NCBI RefSeq assembly: GCF_024714495.1
Contig: NZ_JAMZMJ010000005.1
Location: 62,001-126,000, forward strand
Direction: 5' to 3'
DNA from: Marinoscillum pacificum
Lineage (GTDB): Bacteria > Bacteroidota > Bacteroidia > Cytophagales > Cyclobacteriaceae
DNA: 64,000 bases
Part shown: piece after piece, positions 1-8,923 of the stretch
How positions within the stretch are numbered: position 1 is the first letter of the stretch
Layout of the letters: the number at the start of each line of letters is the position of its first letter
Notes under the pieces: generated by a model
Databases searched by the model: none
What the model was told of the DNA's origin: nothing
What the model saw: the letters and a program-made list of their open reading frames with translations, nothing else
Translations under genes and position numbers: made by a program

Positions 1-2694
1 GGATTAAAGAATTCGAGACATATCCCTAGAATCAAAATTCATCCTAAAAACCCTGATTTGGTTTATGCTGCGGTGCTAGGAGACCTGTTCAAACCAACAT
101 CAGAAAGAGGAATATACCGATCTAAAGACGGTGGTCAATCCTGGGAACAAGTTCTCTTTGTCAATGAAAATGCTGGATTTGTAGACTTAGTGCTGGATCC
201 TGCCAATCCTAGAATTCTTTATGCTTCTAGTTGGAGAATCCGAAGAACACCATACAGCTTGGAAAGTGGAGGTGAAGGATCCGCAATATGGAAAAGTACA
301 GATGGTGGAGACACCTGGACTAACATTTCCAAAAATGAAGGTCTTCCTGGGGGAATCTGGGGGATTTCGGGAATTACTGTTTCCCCTGTCAATAATGAAA
401 GAGTCTGGGCACTCATTGAAAACCAGAATGGCGGAGTTTATAGATCTGATGATGGTGGCAAAACCTGGAAAAAGACTAATAGCAGCAGATCTTTGAGACA
501 AAGAGCATGGTATTACACCAGAATTTATGCGGATACTCAAGATGAAGATAAAGTCTATGTATTAAATGTAAACTATCATGTCTCAACAGATGGAGGCAGA
601 ACCTTCGAATCAAGCAATGCTCCACACGGAGATCATCATGACTTATGGATTGATCCAGAGAATAATGAGCGAATGATCATTGGTGATGATGGAGGTGCAC
701 AGATCTCATTTGATGCAGGTGAAAATTGGTCGACTTACCACAATCAACCTACATCACAGTTTTACAGAGTAGTAACAGACAATGCCTTCCCATACAGAAT
801 CTATGGAGCACAGCAAGACAACTCAACAGTAAGAATTGCTCACAGAACATCGGGAAGATTTATTGGTGAATCTGATTGGGAATCTACTGCTGGTGGTGAA
901 AGTGCTCACATTGCTGTAGATCCTACTAATGATGAAATTGTATATGGAGGAAGTTATGATGGCTATTTGACACGTTACAACCACGACACTGAGGAAATAC
1001 AAGCTGTAAATGTATGGCCAGATAACCCAATGGGTTGGGGTGCAGAAGGAATGAAATATCGTTTCCAGTGGAACTTCCCAATATTCTTCTCCCCTCACAA
1101 TCCAAAGAAAATCTACACTGCATCCAATCACTTGCACGCTTCTACCAACGGAGGACAATCATGGGATTTGATCAGTCCAGACTTAACGACCAACGACACA
1201 ACCAAATTAGGATCATCCGGTGGACCAATTACAAAAGACAATACATCTGTAGAATATTACTGTACCATTTTCGCTGCCGCAGAATCCCAGCACGAAGAAG
1301 GAGTTATTTACACCGGATCAGATGATGGGTTAATCCACATCACCAAAGATGGCGGTAAGAATTGGAAAAACATCACGCCTCCTGGCATGCCTAAATGGAC
1401 GATGATCAATAGCATTGAAATTGATCCATTCAACAAAGGAGGAATGCTATTCGCTGGCACCAGATACAAGTTTGGAGACTATCAGCCATACCTTTATAAG
1501 ACTTCAGATTATGGAGCTACCTGGACCAAAATCACTACAGGAATAGCTAATGATCACTTTACAAGAGTACTCCGTGCTGACCCAGAACGTCAAGGATTAC
1601 TCTATGCAGGTACTGAAACAGGAATGTATATTTCGTTTGACAGTGGACTTTCATGGAAACCTTTCCAAATGAATCTACCTATCGTTCCAATTACAGACTT
1701 GACGATTAAGAACAACAACCTTATTGCGGCTACACAGGGACGCGGATTCTGGATCATCGATGACCTCACTCCTCTTCATCAGTTGAATGACCAAGTAGTA
1801 CAATCCTCTGCTTACCTCTTTAAACCAATGGAGACATACCGAATGGGTGGCGGAAATGGCAGGACATCTAAAACGGCTGGAACTAACCATCCAGGAGGTG
1901 TACTTACCTATTTCTTCCTAAAGGATACTGCAGCGGTTGACACTGTTTCACTTTCTTATAAAGAAGCCAATGGATCGGTCATCAAAACCTTCAGCAATTA
2001 TCCAGACAAAAAGAAGGATGAAGAAAAACTTGAGTTCAAACAAGGCATGAACATGTTCAATTGGGATATGATCTATCCAGATGCTAAAACATTTGATGGA
2101 ATGATTTTGTGGTGGAGTAATACGAGTGGTCCAACTGCTGTCCCTGGCGAATACACCATTGACCTCACTGTAAATGGTGAAACCTCAACTCAATCTTTTA
2201 CTTTGATCAAAGACCCTAGAAGCAGTGCAAGTCAGGAAGATCTTCAAAAGCAATTTGATTTCTTAATAGAAGTCCGAGATAAACTGACTGAAACACATGA
2301 AGCAATCACTAACATTCGCAAAGCGAAATCGAAAATCAATGATGTCACTAAATCGCTTGATGCTGAAGAGTACAAAGAATTAAAAGATAAGACTAAAGAT
2401 GTGGTAAAGCGAATGTCAGATATTGAGAAAGCACTATATCAAACTAAAAATGAAAGCCGACAAGATCCGCTAAACTTCCCTGTAAGATTGAATAATAAGC
2501 TTGGACACCTCGCAGCATTGACCTCCTATGGAGACAATGCCCCTACTGAACAGTCCTATGCCTTTAAGGATGAAGTAATTGCAAATATTGATGCTCAATT
2601 GAGTGAATTATATAAAATTTTCAATGAAGAAATTACTGAAATCAATCAATTAATAATTGATAACAAAATTCAGTTAATCGAGCTAGATGAATAG
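1..2694 (+). CDS. BNR/sortilin-type (VPS10-like) beta-propeller protein, 5' truncated
   Basis: The reading frame is open from base 1, so the N-terminus lies outside the window; about 897 residues are present. The protein has many BNR/Asp-box style repeats (SxDGGxxW, for example SKDGGQSW, SSDDGG, STDGGQSW, TKDGGKNW), as in sialidase/sortilin-type propellers of Bacteroidota. The propeller fills roughly the first 590 residues. A beta-rich segment and then a helical, charged region (about 740-890) follow. No glycosidase catalytic residues can be assigned, so 'glycosyl hydrolase' is only a family label. It is probably exported, but the signal peptide is not visible. The next gene (L-2-hydroxyglutarate oxidase) starts 41 bases downstream on the same strand. 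Confidence 0.85.
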   Translation, partial: GLKNSRHIPRIKIHPKNPDLVYAAVLGDLFKPTSERGIYRSKDGGQSWEQVLFVNENAGFVDLVLDPANPRILYASSWRIRRTPYSLESGGEGSAIWKSTDGGDTWTNISKNEGLPGGIWGISGITVSPVNNERVWALIENQNGGVYRSDDGGKTWKKTNSSRSLRQRAWYYTRIYADTQDEDKVYVLNVNYHVSTDGGRTFESSNAPHGDHHDLWIDPENNERMIIGDDGGAQISFDAGENWSTYHNQPTSQFYRVVTDNAFPYRIYGAQQDNSTVRIAHRTSGRFIGESDWESTAGGESAHIAVDPTNDEIVYGGSYDGYLTRYNHDTEEIQAVNVWPDNPMGWGAEGMKYRFQWNFPIFFSPHNPKKIYTASNHLHASTNGGQSWDLISPDLTTNDTTKLGSSGGPITKDNTSVEYYCTIFAAAESQHEEGVIYTGSDDGLIHITKDGGKNWKNITPPGMPKWTMINSIEIDPFNKGGMLFAGTRYKFGDYQPYLYKTSDYGATWTKITTGIANDHFTRVLRADPERQGLLYAGTETGMYISFDSGLSWKPFQMNLPIVPITDLTIKNNNLIAATQGRGFWIIDDLTPLHQLNDQVVQSSAYLFKPMETYRMGGGNGRTSKTAGTNHPGGVLTYFFLKDTAAVDTVSLSYKEANGSVIKTFSNYPDKKKDEEKLEFKQGMNMFNWDMIYPDAKTFDGMILWWSNTSGPTAVPGEYTIDLTVNGETSTQSFTLIKDPRSSASQEDLQKQFDFLIEVRDKLTETHEAITNIRKAKSKINDVTKSLDAEEYKELKDKTKDVVKRMSDIEKALYQTKNESRQDPLNFPVRLNNKLGHLAALTSYGDNAPTEQSYAFKDEVIANIDAQLSELYKIFNEEITEINQLIIDNKIQLIELDE

Positions 2695-2735
2695 ATGAAA
2701 TTGGTCATATTTGTGTCCAAACACATTTTTTCATC

Positions 2736-3935
2736 ATGTACAACGTAGTAATTATAGGTGGTGGTATAGTAGGGTTAGCTTCTGCACTTAAAATAAAGGA
2801 AGCCAACCCTAAGCTGAGAGTGGCTGTCGTGGAAAAGGAAAAAGACCTTGCCAGCCACCAAACTGGTCACAACAGTGGTGTAATACACTCAGGGCTCTAC
2901 TACAAGCCAGGAAGCTTGAAAGCTAAAAACTGTGTAGACGGTTACAACCAGCTGATTCGCTTTTGTGATGAAGAAGAAATCAATTATGAGCTATGTGGTA
3001 AAATTGTAGTTGCTACCAACGATTCTCAATTACCAACTCTGGATATGCTGTATGAACGAGGTGTTCAGAATGGTCTGGATGGCATGAAGAAGTTGGATAA
3101 AGACGAATTGCAATCTTACGAACCGCATGTAAATGGCGTAAAAGGAATCTTTGTTCCGCAAACTGGGATTATTGATTACAAAGCGGTTGCTTATAAATAC
3201 GCGGAGAAGATCAGACATTTCAATGGTGACATCTTCCCTGATAACAAGGTAACTGACATTAAAGAAGCGAATGGTTTCATTCAGGTAGTTACTAATAGAC
3301 AGACCTTAACCACTAGACTTGTCATTAACTGTACTGGTTTATTTTCTGATAAGATTGCCAAGTTAACAGGTATGCCTGTTGATTATAGAATCATCCCGTT
3401 TAGAGGAGAATACTATAAAATTAAGCCTGAGAAAGAACACCTAGTTAAGAATCTTATATACCCAGTACCAGACCCTAATTTCCCATTCTTGGGTGTTCAC
3501 TTCACCAGAATGATCAATGGAGGGATTGAGGCTGGACCAAATGCTGTATTAGCCTACAAGCGAGAGGGTTACACCAAAAAAGATATCAGCTTAGGAGATA
3601 TGGCTGGAACACTTGGGTGGAAAGGGTTTAGAAAAGTAGCTGGTAAATACTGGAAAACAGGTCTTGGTGAATTCTATAGATCCTATTCAAAAAATGCGTT
3701 CACCAAAGCTCTTCAAGAATTATTACCAGACATTCAGAAAAACGACCTGGTACCAGGAGGCTCAGGTGTTAGAGCACAAGCATGTGATCGTAATGGTGGT
3801 TTAATTGACGACTTCTTGATCCTTGAAACGGAAAAAGTAATTAATGTAGGAAATGCTCCATCTCCAGCAGCTACTTCTTCCCTATCAATTGGTGACCATG
3901 TGGCATCATTGGCTCTTAAGCGATTTGACAAATAA
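2736..3935 (+). CDS. lhgO: L-2-hydroxyglutarate oxidase (LhgO family)
   Basis: This 399-aa FAD-dependent oxidoreductase of the DAO family has an N-terminal dinucleotide-binding motif (VVIIGGGIVGLASAL, residues 4-18) and the family signature around residues 44-58 (HNSGVIHSGLYY). The C-terminal GGSGVRAQ and GNAPSPAATSSLSIG segments match the flavin-contacting end of LhgO. The family oxidises L-2-hydroxyglutarate to 2-oxoglutarate and passes electrons to the membrane quinone pool, removing a by-product of promiscuous dehydrogenases. There is no signal peptide, so it should be cytoplasmic or peripherally membrane-bound. Length and motifs are normal. The ATG follows the upstream gene by 41 bases, so the two may be co-transcribed. 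Confidence 0.92.
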   Translation: MYNVVIIGGGIVGLASALKIKEANPKLRVAVVEKEKDLASHQTGHNSGVIHSGLYYKPGSLKAKNCVDGYNQLIRFCDEEEINYELCGKIVVATNDSQLPTLDMLYERGVQNGLDGMKKLDKDELQSYEPHVNGVKGIFVPQTGIIDYKAVAYKYAEKIRHFNGDIFPDNKVTDIKEANGFIQVVTNRQTLTTRLVINCTGLFSDKIAKLTGMPVDYRIIPFRGEYYKIKPEKEHLVKNLIYPVPDPNFPFLGVHFTRMINGGIEAGPNAVLAYKREGYTKKDISLGDMAGTLGWKGFRKVAGKYWKTGLGEFYRSYSKNAFTKALQELLPDIQKNDLVPGGSGVRAQACDRNGGLIDDFLILETEKVINVGNAPSPAATSSLSIGDHVASLALKRFDK

Positions 3936-4033
3936 GGTCCTGAAGAAGACGTTTATCAAAAATTCATCACAAATCTCAAAACCTTTAACCTATCGTATGT
4001 AGTTAAAGTGAGAAACCAACATTCAAGCAATTG

Positions 4034-4537
4034 ATGATGAATTTTAATAAACAACTACTACTTATAGGAATACTAGCAATTTCGATTTCTGCGTGTGCTC
4101 AGCAATCTGACGAAAAAACAGAAGGCAAATCTTCTGAAGCTATTGAGAAAATAGAATTATCAGAAGCTGAGTGGAAAAGCAAGTTAACCGATGAGCAATT
4201 CTATGTACTTCGTAAAGAAGGTACAGAAAGAGCTTTTACAGGAGAGTATTGGAACAACAAAGAAAAAGGTACTTACTTATGCGCTGCATGTAAGCTCCCT
4301 TTATTTAGTTCTGACACCAAATTCAAATCAGGTACAGGATGGCCTAGCTTTTATGAACCGATCAACACAGTCAATGTAGGTCAAGACAAAGATAGTTCGT
4401 TAGGAATGCTTAGAACCGAAGTGCATTGTGCCAGATGTGGCGGTCACCTTGGCCATGTATTCCCTGATGGTCCTAAGCCAACCGGATTAAGGTATTGTAT
4501 CAACTCTGTTTCTTTAGCTTTCGAGAAGGAAGACTAA
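4034..4537 (+). CDS. msrB: Lipoprotein peptide-methionine (R)-S-oxide reductase MsrB
   Basis: This 167-aa protein has an N-terminal lipoprotein signal ([10 protein letters not shown], lipidation Cys at about residue 20) followed by a complete MsrB domain. Two CxxC zinc-binding pairs are visible (CAAC and CARC), with the SGTGWPSFY motif and the C-terminal [11 protein letters not shown] containing the catalytic Cys. MsrB reduces the R-epimer of methionine sulfoxide in proteins. The lipid anchor puts this copy in the envelope, where it would repair periplasmic proteins. The longer frame opens with TTG at 4031; the ATG at 4034 is preferred. Its stop overlaps the end of the convergent hydrolase gene by 4 bases. 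Confidence 0.93.
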   Translation: MMNFNKQLLLIGILAISISACAQQSDEKTEGKSSEAIEKIELSEAEWKSKLTDEQFYVLRKEGTERAFTGEYWNNKEKGTYLCAACKLPLFSSDTKFKSGTGWPSFYEPINTVNVGQDKDSSLGMLRTEVHCARCGGHLGHVFPDGPKPTGLRYCINSVSLAFEKED

Positions 4538-5496
4538 ACGTTACAGTTCTCTTTAAGAAACTCTAAGGCCCGAAGTTCCATGTAACTTGGGCCTTTCTTT
4601 TTGATCGTAAACCCAACATGTCCACCGCGCTTGGGGATTTCAAGAAATATCAAGTCACTCTTGCCAGCAATTTCTCTTGGGTAACATGGTTCACCCAACA
4701 TGGGATCATTCTCAGCATTAACGATTAATACAGGTCGATCTATACTAGGCAGAAATTGATCACAGGTAGCTTTTTCAAAAAAGTCCTCCTTAGAATCATA
4801 TCCATGTAATGGAGCTGTGTATCGATCGTGAAACTCATCAAAATCATCCATTTGTTCTATTCCTTCTGCTGAAATAACATCAGGATGCTGTTCCGCCTTA
4901 ATGGCTATCTTTTTCAACAACTTCTTTAGAAAGCGCCGCTCATAAAACCTATTACCTGGCTCCTTGAGCATTACCGCACTGTTTCTAAGGTTACAAGGCA
5001 CACTAAACACACAGGCACCGACAATTCGAGGATCACGTGTCTCCTCACCCAAATACTTTAAGGTCATACTTCCACCCATGGAGTATCCCATCATTACCAC
5101 CTGATCATAACCTCTCTGAAGCACAGTATTTACTACTTGAGACAAATCTGGCGTATCTCCATGATGATAGAATCGTGGCAATCGGTTCATCTCGCCACTA
5201 CAGCTTCTGCAATTCCAACCTGCAACATCCCAGCCTTGTTCTTTAAAAAATTTAGCTGTTCGTTTCATATAGTACCGACCGCTATCCCCTTCCAGACCGT
5301 GCGACAGGATAATGCATCGCTTACTATCTGACTTAACCCAATCTATATCCAGGAAATCTCCATCGGATAGCTCTAATCGTTCACGAGTGTATAAATCCTC
5401 CTTCACCTTAAAGAACATGGATGGAATCACCGTTTCCCAGTGCCCATTGAGCATGTAAGAGGGAGACTTTTTGTAAGCTGATTGTACTATTGGCAT
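4534..5496 (-). CDS. YheT-like alpha/beta hydrolase
   Basis: This 320-aa alpha/beta hydrolase belongs to the YheT/ABHD1-3 group. Early residues [12 protein letters not shown] match the conserved N-terminal family signature. [11 protein letters not shown] is the oxyanion region, [15 protein letters not shown] carries the nucleophile Ser, [10 protein letters not shown] the acidic region, and RGGHVGF the catalytic His. The family hydrolyses ester bonds in lipids or small esters, but the substrate of bacterial members is unsettled. There is no signal peptide. The gene begins only 6 bases after the cytochrome-like gene ends on the same strand, so they may share a transcript, and it converges with msrB. 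Confidence 0.85.
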   Translation of the reverse strand: MPIVQSAYKKSPSYMLNGHWETVIPSMFFKVKEDLYTRERLELSDGDFLDIDWVKSDSKRCIILSHGLEGDSGRYYMKRTAKFFKEQGWDVAGWNCRSCSGEMNRLPRFYHHGDTPDLSQVVNTVLQRGYDQVVMMGYSMGGSMTLKYLGEETRDPRIVGACVFSVPCNLRNSAVMLKEPGNRFYERRFLKKLLKKIAIKAEQHPDVISAEGIEQMDDFDEFHDRYTAPLHGYDSKEDFFEKATCDQFLPSIDRPVLIVNAENDPMLGEPCYPREIAGKSDLIFLEIPKRGGHVGFTIKKKGPSYMELRALEFLKENCNV

Positions 5497-5502
5497 TATC
5501 TA

Positions 5503-6297
5503 TTAATTATTGGCAGCACCATCTTCTACCCAACAAGTAATTAAATCAATTTCTCTCTGCGTCAAATCCTCTCTTTCAGGTGGAGGCATAGATCCAGAAG
5601 ACGTTCTTGAATTAATTCTTTCAGCATTGGCCATGATTTGCTCCTTAGTGTTCAACAGAGGAGATTGTGAGGATCCATGACAACCAGTAACCGCACAATT
5701 CACTTCAATGATCGGCATAACTTCAGATTCTAAACTGGTTCCACTCAGTATTTCAAAAGTTCCATCATCATTACAACCTTCTGCATCTTTCACGATGTAG
5801 GTGTGAGTTCCTGCTTCAAGTCCAGTAAACGTATTAGATGAAGTAAATTCCCTATCATCAATACTATATTGATAGGTTTCAGTACCTCCTACAGCACTTA
5901 TTTTCACTTCTCCATTAGATGTGGTACAACCAGAAGTAGTCTTGGACGTGATTTGTGCTAGGACATTACCTGATTCGGAAGGTATAACGGCATTTACCGA
6001 TACCGTACAATCATTGCCATCTTTGACGAGGAATATGTACGACCCAGCAGTAAGCCCATCAAACACATTTTCTTCTTGATACTCACTCCCAGACATGCTG
6101 AATTGGTAATCACCAGTTCCACCTGAGGCGGTGAGAACCAACTGCCCTGGCAAATCACATTTTACACTTTCAAATGTTTCAACGACTAAACTAAGATCAC
6201 TTTCAGTACAATCAATGCCAGGATCATCTTTCCCTGAATTACATCCAATAATCAAACTGATTAAAACAAAATAGTGAATTGCATTAGTATATCTCAT
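5503..6297 (-). CDS. Lipoprotein with SprB-like repeats and CX4CH cytochrome-type C-terminus
   Basis: The 264-aa product starts at ATG 6297; the longer frame to 6423 has a poor N-terminus and overlaps the upstream gene. The start gives a lipoprotein signal (YFVLISLIIGCNSG). Two SprB-like repeat units follow, each with a GGTGxYQFS/GGTETYQYS then GLTAGSYxxxVKDxxxC pattern. The C-terminal part has CAVTGCHG, a heme-binding-like Cys-X4-Cys-His site, with a downstream SGSMPPP that could supply the axial Met, and CWVEDGA at the end. Similar endings occur in Bacteroidota c-type cytochrome-like lipoproteins. Whether heme is attached through the four-residue spacer is not proven. It is likely anchored in the outer membrane or periplasm. 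Confidence 0.75.
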   Translation of the reverse strand: MRYTNAIHYFVLISLIIGCNSGKDDPGIDCTESDLSLVVETFESVKCDLPGQLVLTASGGTGDYQFSMSGSEYQEENVFDGLTAGSYIFLVKDGNDCTVSVNAVIPSESGNVLAQITSKTTSGCTTSNGEVKISAVGGTETYQYSIDDREFTSSNTFTGLEAGTHTYIVKDAEGCNDDGTFEILSGTSLESEVMPIIEVNCAVTGCHGSSQSPLLNTKEQIMANAERINSRTSSGSMPPPEREDLTQREIDLITCWVEDGAANN

Positions 6298-6355
6298 TCT
6301 GAACTTTGTACAGGATTTTGTACCGATAAAGCTAATGAGATTTGATTTGAATAAC

Positions 6356-6811
6356 TTATTCTTGATCCGGCAACAACTCCCAGGTGTGATCAGATAATAG
6401 CTTAACACTACCAACATACTCACTCCATTTTTTAGATCTTCCCCATTCTTTGGGTTTAATCATGGACAGAAAGTCTGAACCATTTTCTCGTGTGTACAAA
6501 TGATACTCTTGACCAATAACTGGCGAAAAGCCCATTTCACTCTGATAAATCCTCTCAGAAATTTCAACTCGTTTCTTCAGTTGGTTAGCCTGATCTAGCA
6601 ACGTTTTCATTTGCCCAAATATTTGATCAAACTGTCTGGTTGTTTGATCCTGCATGGCGGTCATTGCCTGACCTCTGATCTTGCCCTTATCTTCCGGCTT
6701 GATCAATGCGCCACCAACGGTATGTGCATACTCGATCAACCCAGGCAAATCAGTAATCTTTTCCCTTTCTTTCTCGAGATCTATTTTAGAAACATCAATT
6801 TTGTTATTCAC
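6356..6811 (-). CDS. DUF2452 family protein
   Basis: This 151-aa soluble protein resembles the DUF2452 (C1orf50-like) family, from the pattern LPGLIEYAHTVGGALIKP near residues 23-40, a helical middle rich in Gln, and a C-terminal EWG...WEYVGSVKLLSDHTWE-like segment. Function is unknown. The start codon is GTG at 6811, with no ATG within the first 45 codons. The GTG lies inside the last codons of the 47-aa gene upstream (8-base overlap), which suggests translational coupling. There is no signal peptide or membrane segment. Confidence 0.8.
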   Translation of the reverse strand: MNNKIDVSKIDLEKEREKITDLPGLIEYAHTVGGALIKPEDKGKIRGQAMTAMQDQTTRQFDQIFGQMKTLLDQANQLKKRVEISERIYQSEMGFSPVIGQEYHLYTRENGSDFLSMIKPKEWGRSKKWSEYVGSVKLLSDHTWELLPDQE

Positions 6812-6947
6812 CTTCCTTTATTCTTTCTTCCAAACTTTTCTTGGCACCTGGCCAGGTGGTTCTTGTACTCATATCATAACCGATAATGATCATGATAATC
6901 AGAAAAATCGCTGCAATTGCAAAAAAAATCTTCTTTGACCTTTTCAT
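6804..6947 (-). CDS. 47-aa single-pass membrane peptide
   Basis: This small gene runs from ATG at 6947 to TAA at 6804-6806. The product begins MKRSKKIFFAIAAIFLIIM, a basic N-terminus followed by a strongly hydrophobic helix (residues about 7-24), then GYDMSTRTTWPGAKKSLEE and a charged tail. The STRTTWPGAKK segment resembles a short motif seen in small Bacteroidota membrane proteins; this is recollection, not a search. Overlap of its stop with the GTG of the DUF2452 gene argues that it is a real gene in a two-gene operon. Function unknown. Confidence 0.65.
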   Translation of the reverse strand: MKRSKKIFFAIAAIFLIIMIIIGYDMSTRTTWPGAKKSLEERIKEGE

Positions 6948-6993
6948 ATCCTAATATCAACTGCAAATTTGAGCAATAGTTTTAAAAAGAGAT

Positions 6994-7371
6994 ATGACGG
7001 TAGACGGTAAATTAATCGAGAAATCAGAAACACAAGAAGTAACCAACAGTTTCAAAAAGCGAGAATTTGTGGTAGAATACGCAGAAAACCCACAATATCC
7101 TGAATTTTTGAAGTTCGAATTAATCCAAACGAATTGCCAGCAACTTGATGCTTTTAACATTGGCGATGAAATGACCATCTCTTTCAACCTTAAAGGTAGA
7201 AAGTGGACAGATCGAAGCGGTGAAGTAAAATACTTTAACAGTCTGCAGGCCTGGAGATTGGAAAAGAAAGCAGGTAGTGCACCAGCAAGTGGTGCTCCCG
7301 ACACACCTCCCCCACCATCAGACGATTGGATGAAGGAGGACTTTTCTTCAGACGAAGATCTTCCGTTCTAA
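6994..7371 (+). CDS. DUF3127 OB-fold-like protein
   Basis: This 125-aa protein of the DUF3127 family is found almost only in Bacteroidota. It has a compact beta-rich domain (residues 1-95: SFKKREFVVEYAENPQYP, FELIQTNCQQLD, FNLKGRKW) and an acidic, proline-rich tail ending in SSDEDLPF. That tail strongly recalls the SSB C-terminal peptide (DDDIPF) used to recruit DNA-repair partners. A single-stranded DNA-binding role is therefore plausible but unproven. It is divergent from the 47-aa gene, 46 bases away, and its stop overlaps the convergent 87-aa gene by 4 bases. Confidence 0.85.
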   Translation: MTVDGKLIEKSETQEVTNSFKKREFVVEYAENPQYPEFLKFELIQTNCQQLDAFNIGDEMTISFNLKGRKWTDRSGEVKYFNSLQAWRLEKKAGSAPASGAPDTPPPPSDDWMKEDFSSDEDLPF

Positions 7372-7631
7372 GCGTTTCGCTTTTTTCTGAAGGTTATTGG
7401 AATGTAGTCGTCAGTCGGTAAACCAATATGAGCAAGATCCCATTCCTTGTCATAATTATTGATTAACTGACGGATACATTCCACACGATCTTCGGTTGGA
7501 TAAGGACATTCGTCCCAATGGAAAATTTCAACACGATAATTGTATTGTTTCTTAATTCCATTAACTCTTACCTCAACTTCTATGTCTTGTTCTTCGTTAA
7601 GTTGAGGGATTTCGATTCCTATTATTCCCAT
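7368..7631 (-). CDS. Conserved hypothetical protein, 87 aa
   Basis: An 87-aa, acidic, soluble protein without signal peptide. It starts MGIIGIEIPQLNEEQDIEV and has FHWDECPYPTEDRVECIRQLI near the middle and DDYIPITFRKK at the end. I do not recognise a named family. Coding character is good over the whole length. It converges with the DUF3127 gene, overlapping by 4 bases. Confidence 0.6.
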   Translation of the reverse strand: MGIIGIEIPQLNEEQDIEVEVRVNGIKKQYNYRVEIFHWDECPYPTEDRVECIRQLINNYDKEWDLAHIGLPTDDYIPITFRKKRNA

Positions 7632-7750
7632 AAGTCATTCGGTTTAGTATATATTAGGTATCAAAAAATATACCCATTTACGCAACCAACTTTAAATCAG
7701 CGAGTTAAATAATTCTCATTGATTTTAAATGACCGAATAAGAACACTTAT

Positions 7751-8275
7751 ATGTTCATAAATAGAATACAAACTCTAATTTTTTTATCGGCGACTATTAT
7801 GTCTATAGGTTCATCCTGTGATGGCAATAAAGAAAAACGTCCCTCACCACTGACGACGGATAGTATAGCTATAGGCCAAACACATATCCTGGTAGAGTAT
7901 AGTAGTCCAGCAGTTAAAAAAAGAAAGATCTGGGGTGAACTGGTACCTTATGGAGAAATCTGGAGAACTGGGGCCAACCGAGCATCATTCATTACGACTG
8001 ACAAAGACATCAAAATTGAAAACAACCTCCTTCCAGCAGGCAAGTATTCGATATTCACTATACCCACTGATTCAACCTGGTCCATTATTTTCAATGAAGA
8101 CTGGGATCAATGGGGAGCATTTAATTACATGGAGAATAAAGATGCCTTTAGGATCAAAGTCAAACCCGTTAAGTCTTCTTTTGATGAACGTATGAAATTT
8201 ACACTTTCAGAAGATGCCTTGAAGTTTGACTGGGAAGAACTTGAATTTAGCCTGAAGCTGCAAGCCAATTTATAG
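7751..8275 (+). CDS. DUF2911 lipoprotein
   Basis: This 174-aa protein has a lipoprotein signal (TIMSIGSSCDGN, Cys at about residue 23). The rest is a DUF2911 domain: VEYSSPAVKKRKIWGELVPYGEIWRTGANRAS near residues 50-80, then LPAGKYSIFTIP and WSIIFNEDWDQWGAF. The family is common in Bacteroidota and its biochemical role is unknown. It probably sits in the periplasm or outer membrane. It ends 6 bases into the end of the convergent DUF302 gene. Confidence 0.85.
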   Translation: MFINRIQTLIFLSATIMSIGSSCDGNKEKRPSPLTTDSIAIGQTHILVEYSSPAVKKRKIWGELVPYGEIWRTGANRASFITTDKDIKIENNLLPAGKYSIFTIPTDSTWSIIFNEDWDQWGAFNYMENKDAFRIKVKPVKSSFDERMKFTLSEDALKFDWEELEFSLKLQANL

Positions 8276-8722
8276 TTGCCTTAAGGCATCCATTGAAATC
8301 CGAGTAATGACATTGGTTAATTCGGTTATTGTATCCTCACAATCGGTAATCATAAACCGACGCTTCATAAATTTAGGATCCATAAATCCAATATAAACAT
8401 CACCGTACTCTTCCCAAACGATTATTTCTAGAGGTAAATCAAGAGCTGCACTGGGTTGACACTGCAAAAGTGTGGTTGAAAGAGTTGGCTCTTCAAAAAG
8501 TATGCTACGTGTCGAATCTAATTCCATTCCTCTTTCACGAGCTATTTCATCATGATTAACTGTTTCAAAATAGATCAGTTTCTCATCTGCCTGAATTACT
8601 TCTATTAATTTAGAAACTGTTTCCTGAACTCCTTTGTCACTTTTATACACTGTCAGAGTCTGTGCAAAAGCAATATTTGCATAGATTAGTAGACCAATTA
8701 TGATCAAAAGTGGTTTTTGCAT
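8270..8722 (-). CDS. DUF302 periplasmic protein
   Basis: This 150-aa protein has an N-terminal signal peptide (MQKPLLIIIGLLIYANIAFAQ, cleavage after FAQ). The domain resembles DUF302: VYKSDKGVQETVSKLIEVIQ, then an inserted helix and LDLPLEIIVWEEYGDVYIGFMDP. DUF302 folds as an alpha/beta two-layer sandwich, function unsettled; proposed roles include binding of small ligands or metals. Here it would act in the periplasm. It converges with the DUF2911 gene with a 6-base overlap and is divergent from the HAMP-PP2C gene across 201 bases. Confidence 0.8.
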   Translation of the reverse strand: MQKPLLIIIGLLIYANIAFAQTLTVYKSDKGVQETVSKLIEVIQADEKLIYFETVNHDEIARERGMELDSTRSILFEEPTLSTTLLQCQPSAALDLPLEIIVWEEYGDVYIGFMDPKFMKRRFMITDCEDTITELTNVITRISMDALRQL

Positions 8723-8923
8723 GTCTTGTATACGGTGAAATCAACTGCTAAAAAACTAAATTATGTGATGGCAAGAAAGTATTCATGCGAGAAATCCATG
8801 AATTCAACCAATTATTTGACAAAATCACCTTAAATCGGCACAAAAATTAAATACAATTGCATCAGTTTACTTAGCTTGTTTCAAAGTCTATTAATTTTGT
8901 TACACAAATCAACCTAAGACCGA

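Noticed and set aside
6298-6423. Upstream extension of the cytochrome-like lipoprotein gene
   Set aside because: The extra 42 residues would hide the lipoprotein signal and overlap the DUF2452 gene; the ATG at 6297 is the better start.
8876-8899. Promoter upstream of the HAMP-PP2C gene
   Set aside because: TAATTTTG at 8892-8899 fits TAnnTTTG, but the nearest TTG (8876-8878) is only 13 bases away, too close for a convincing -33 element.
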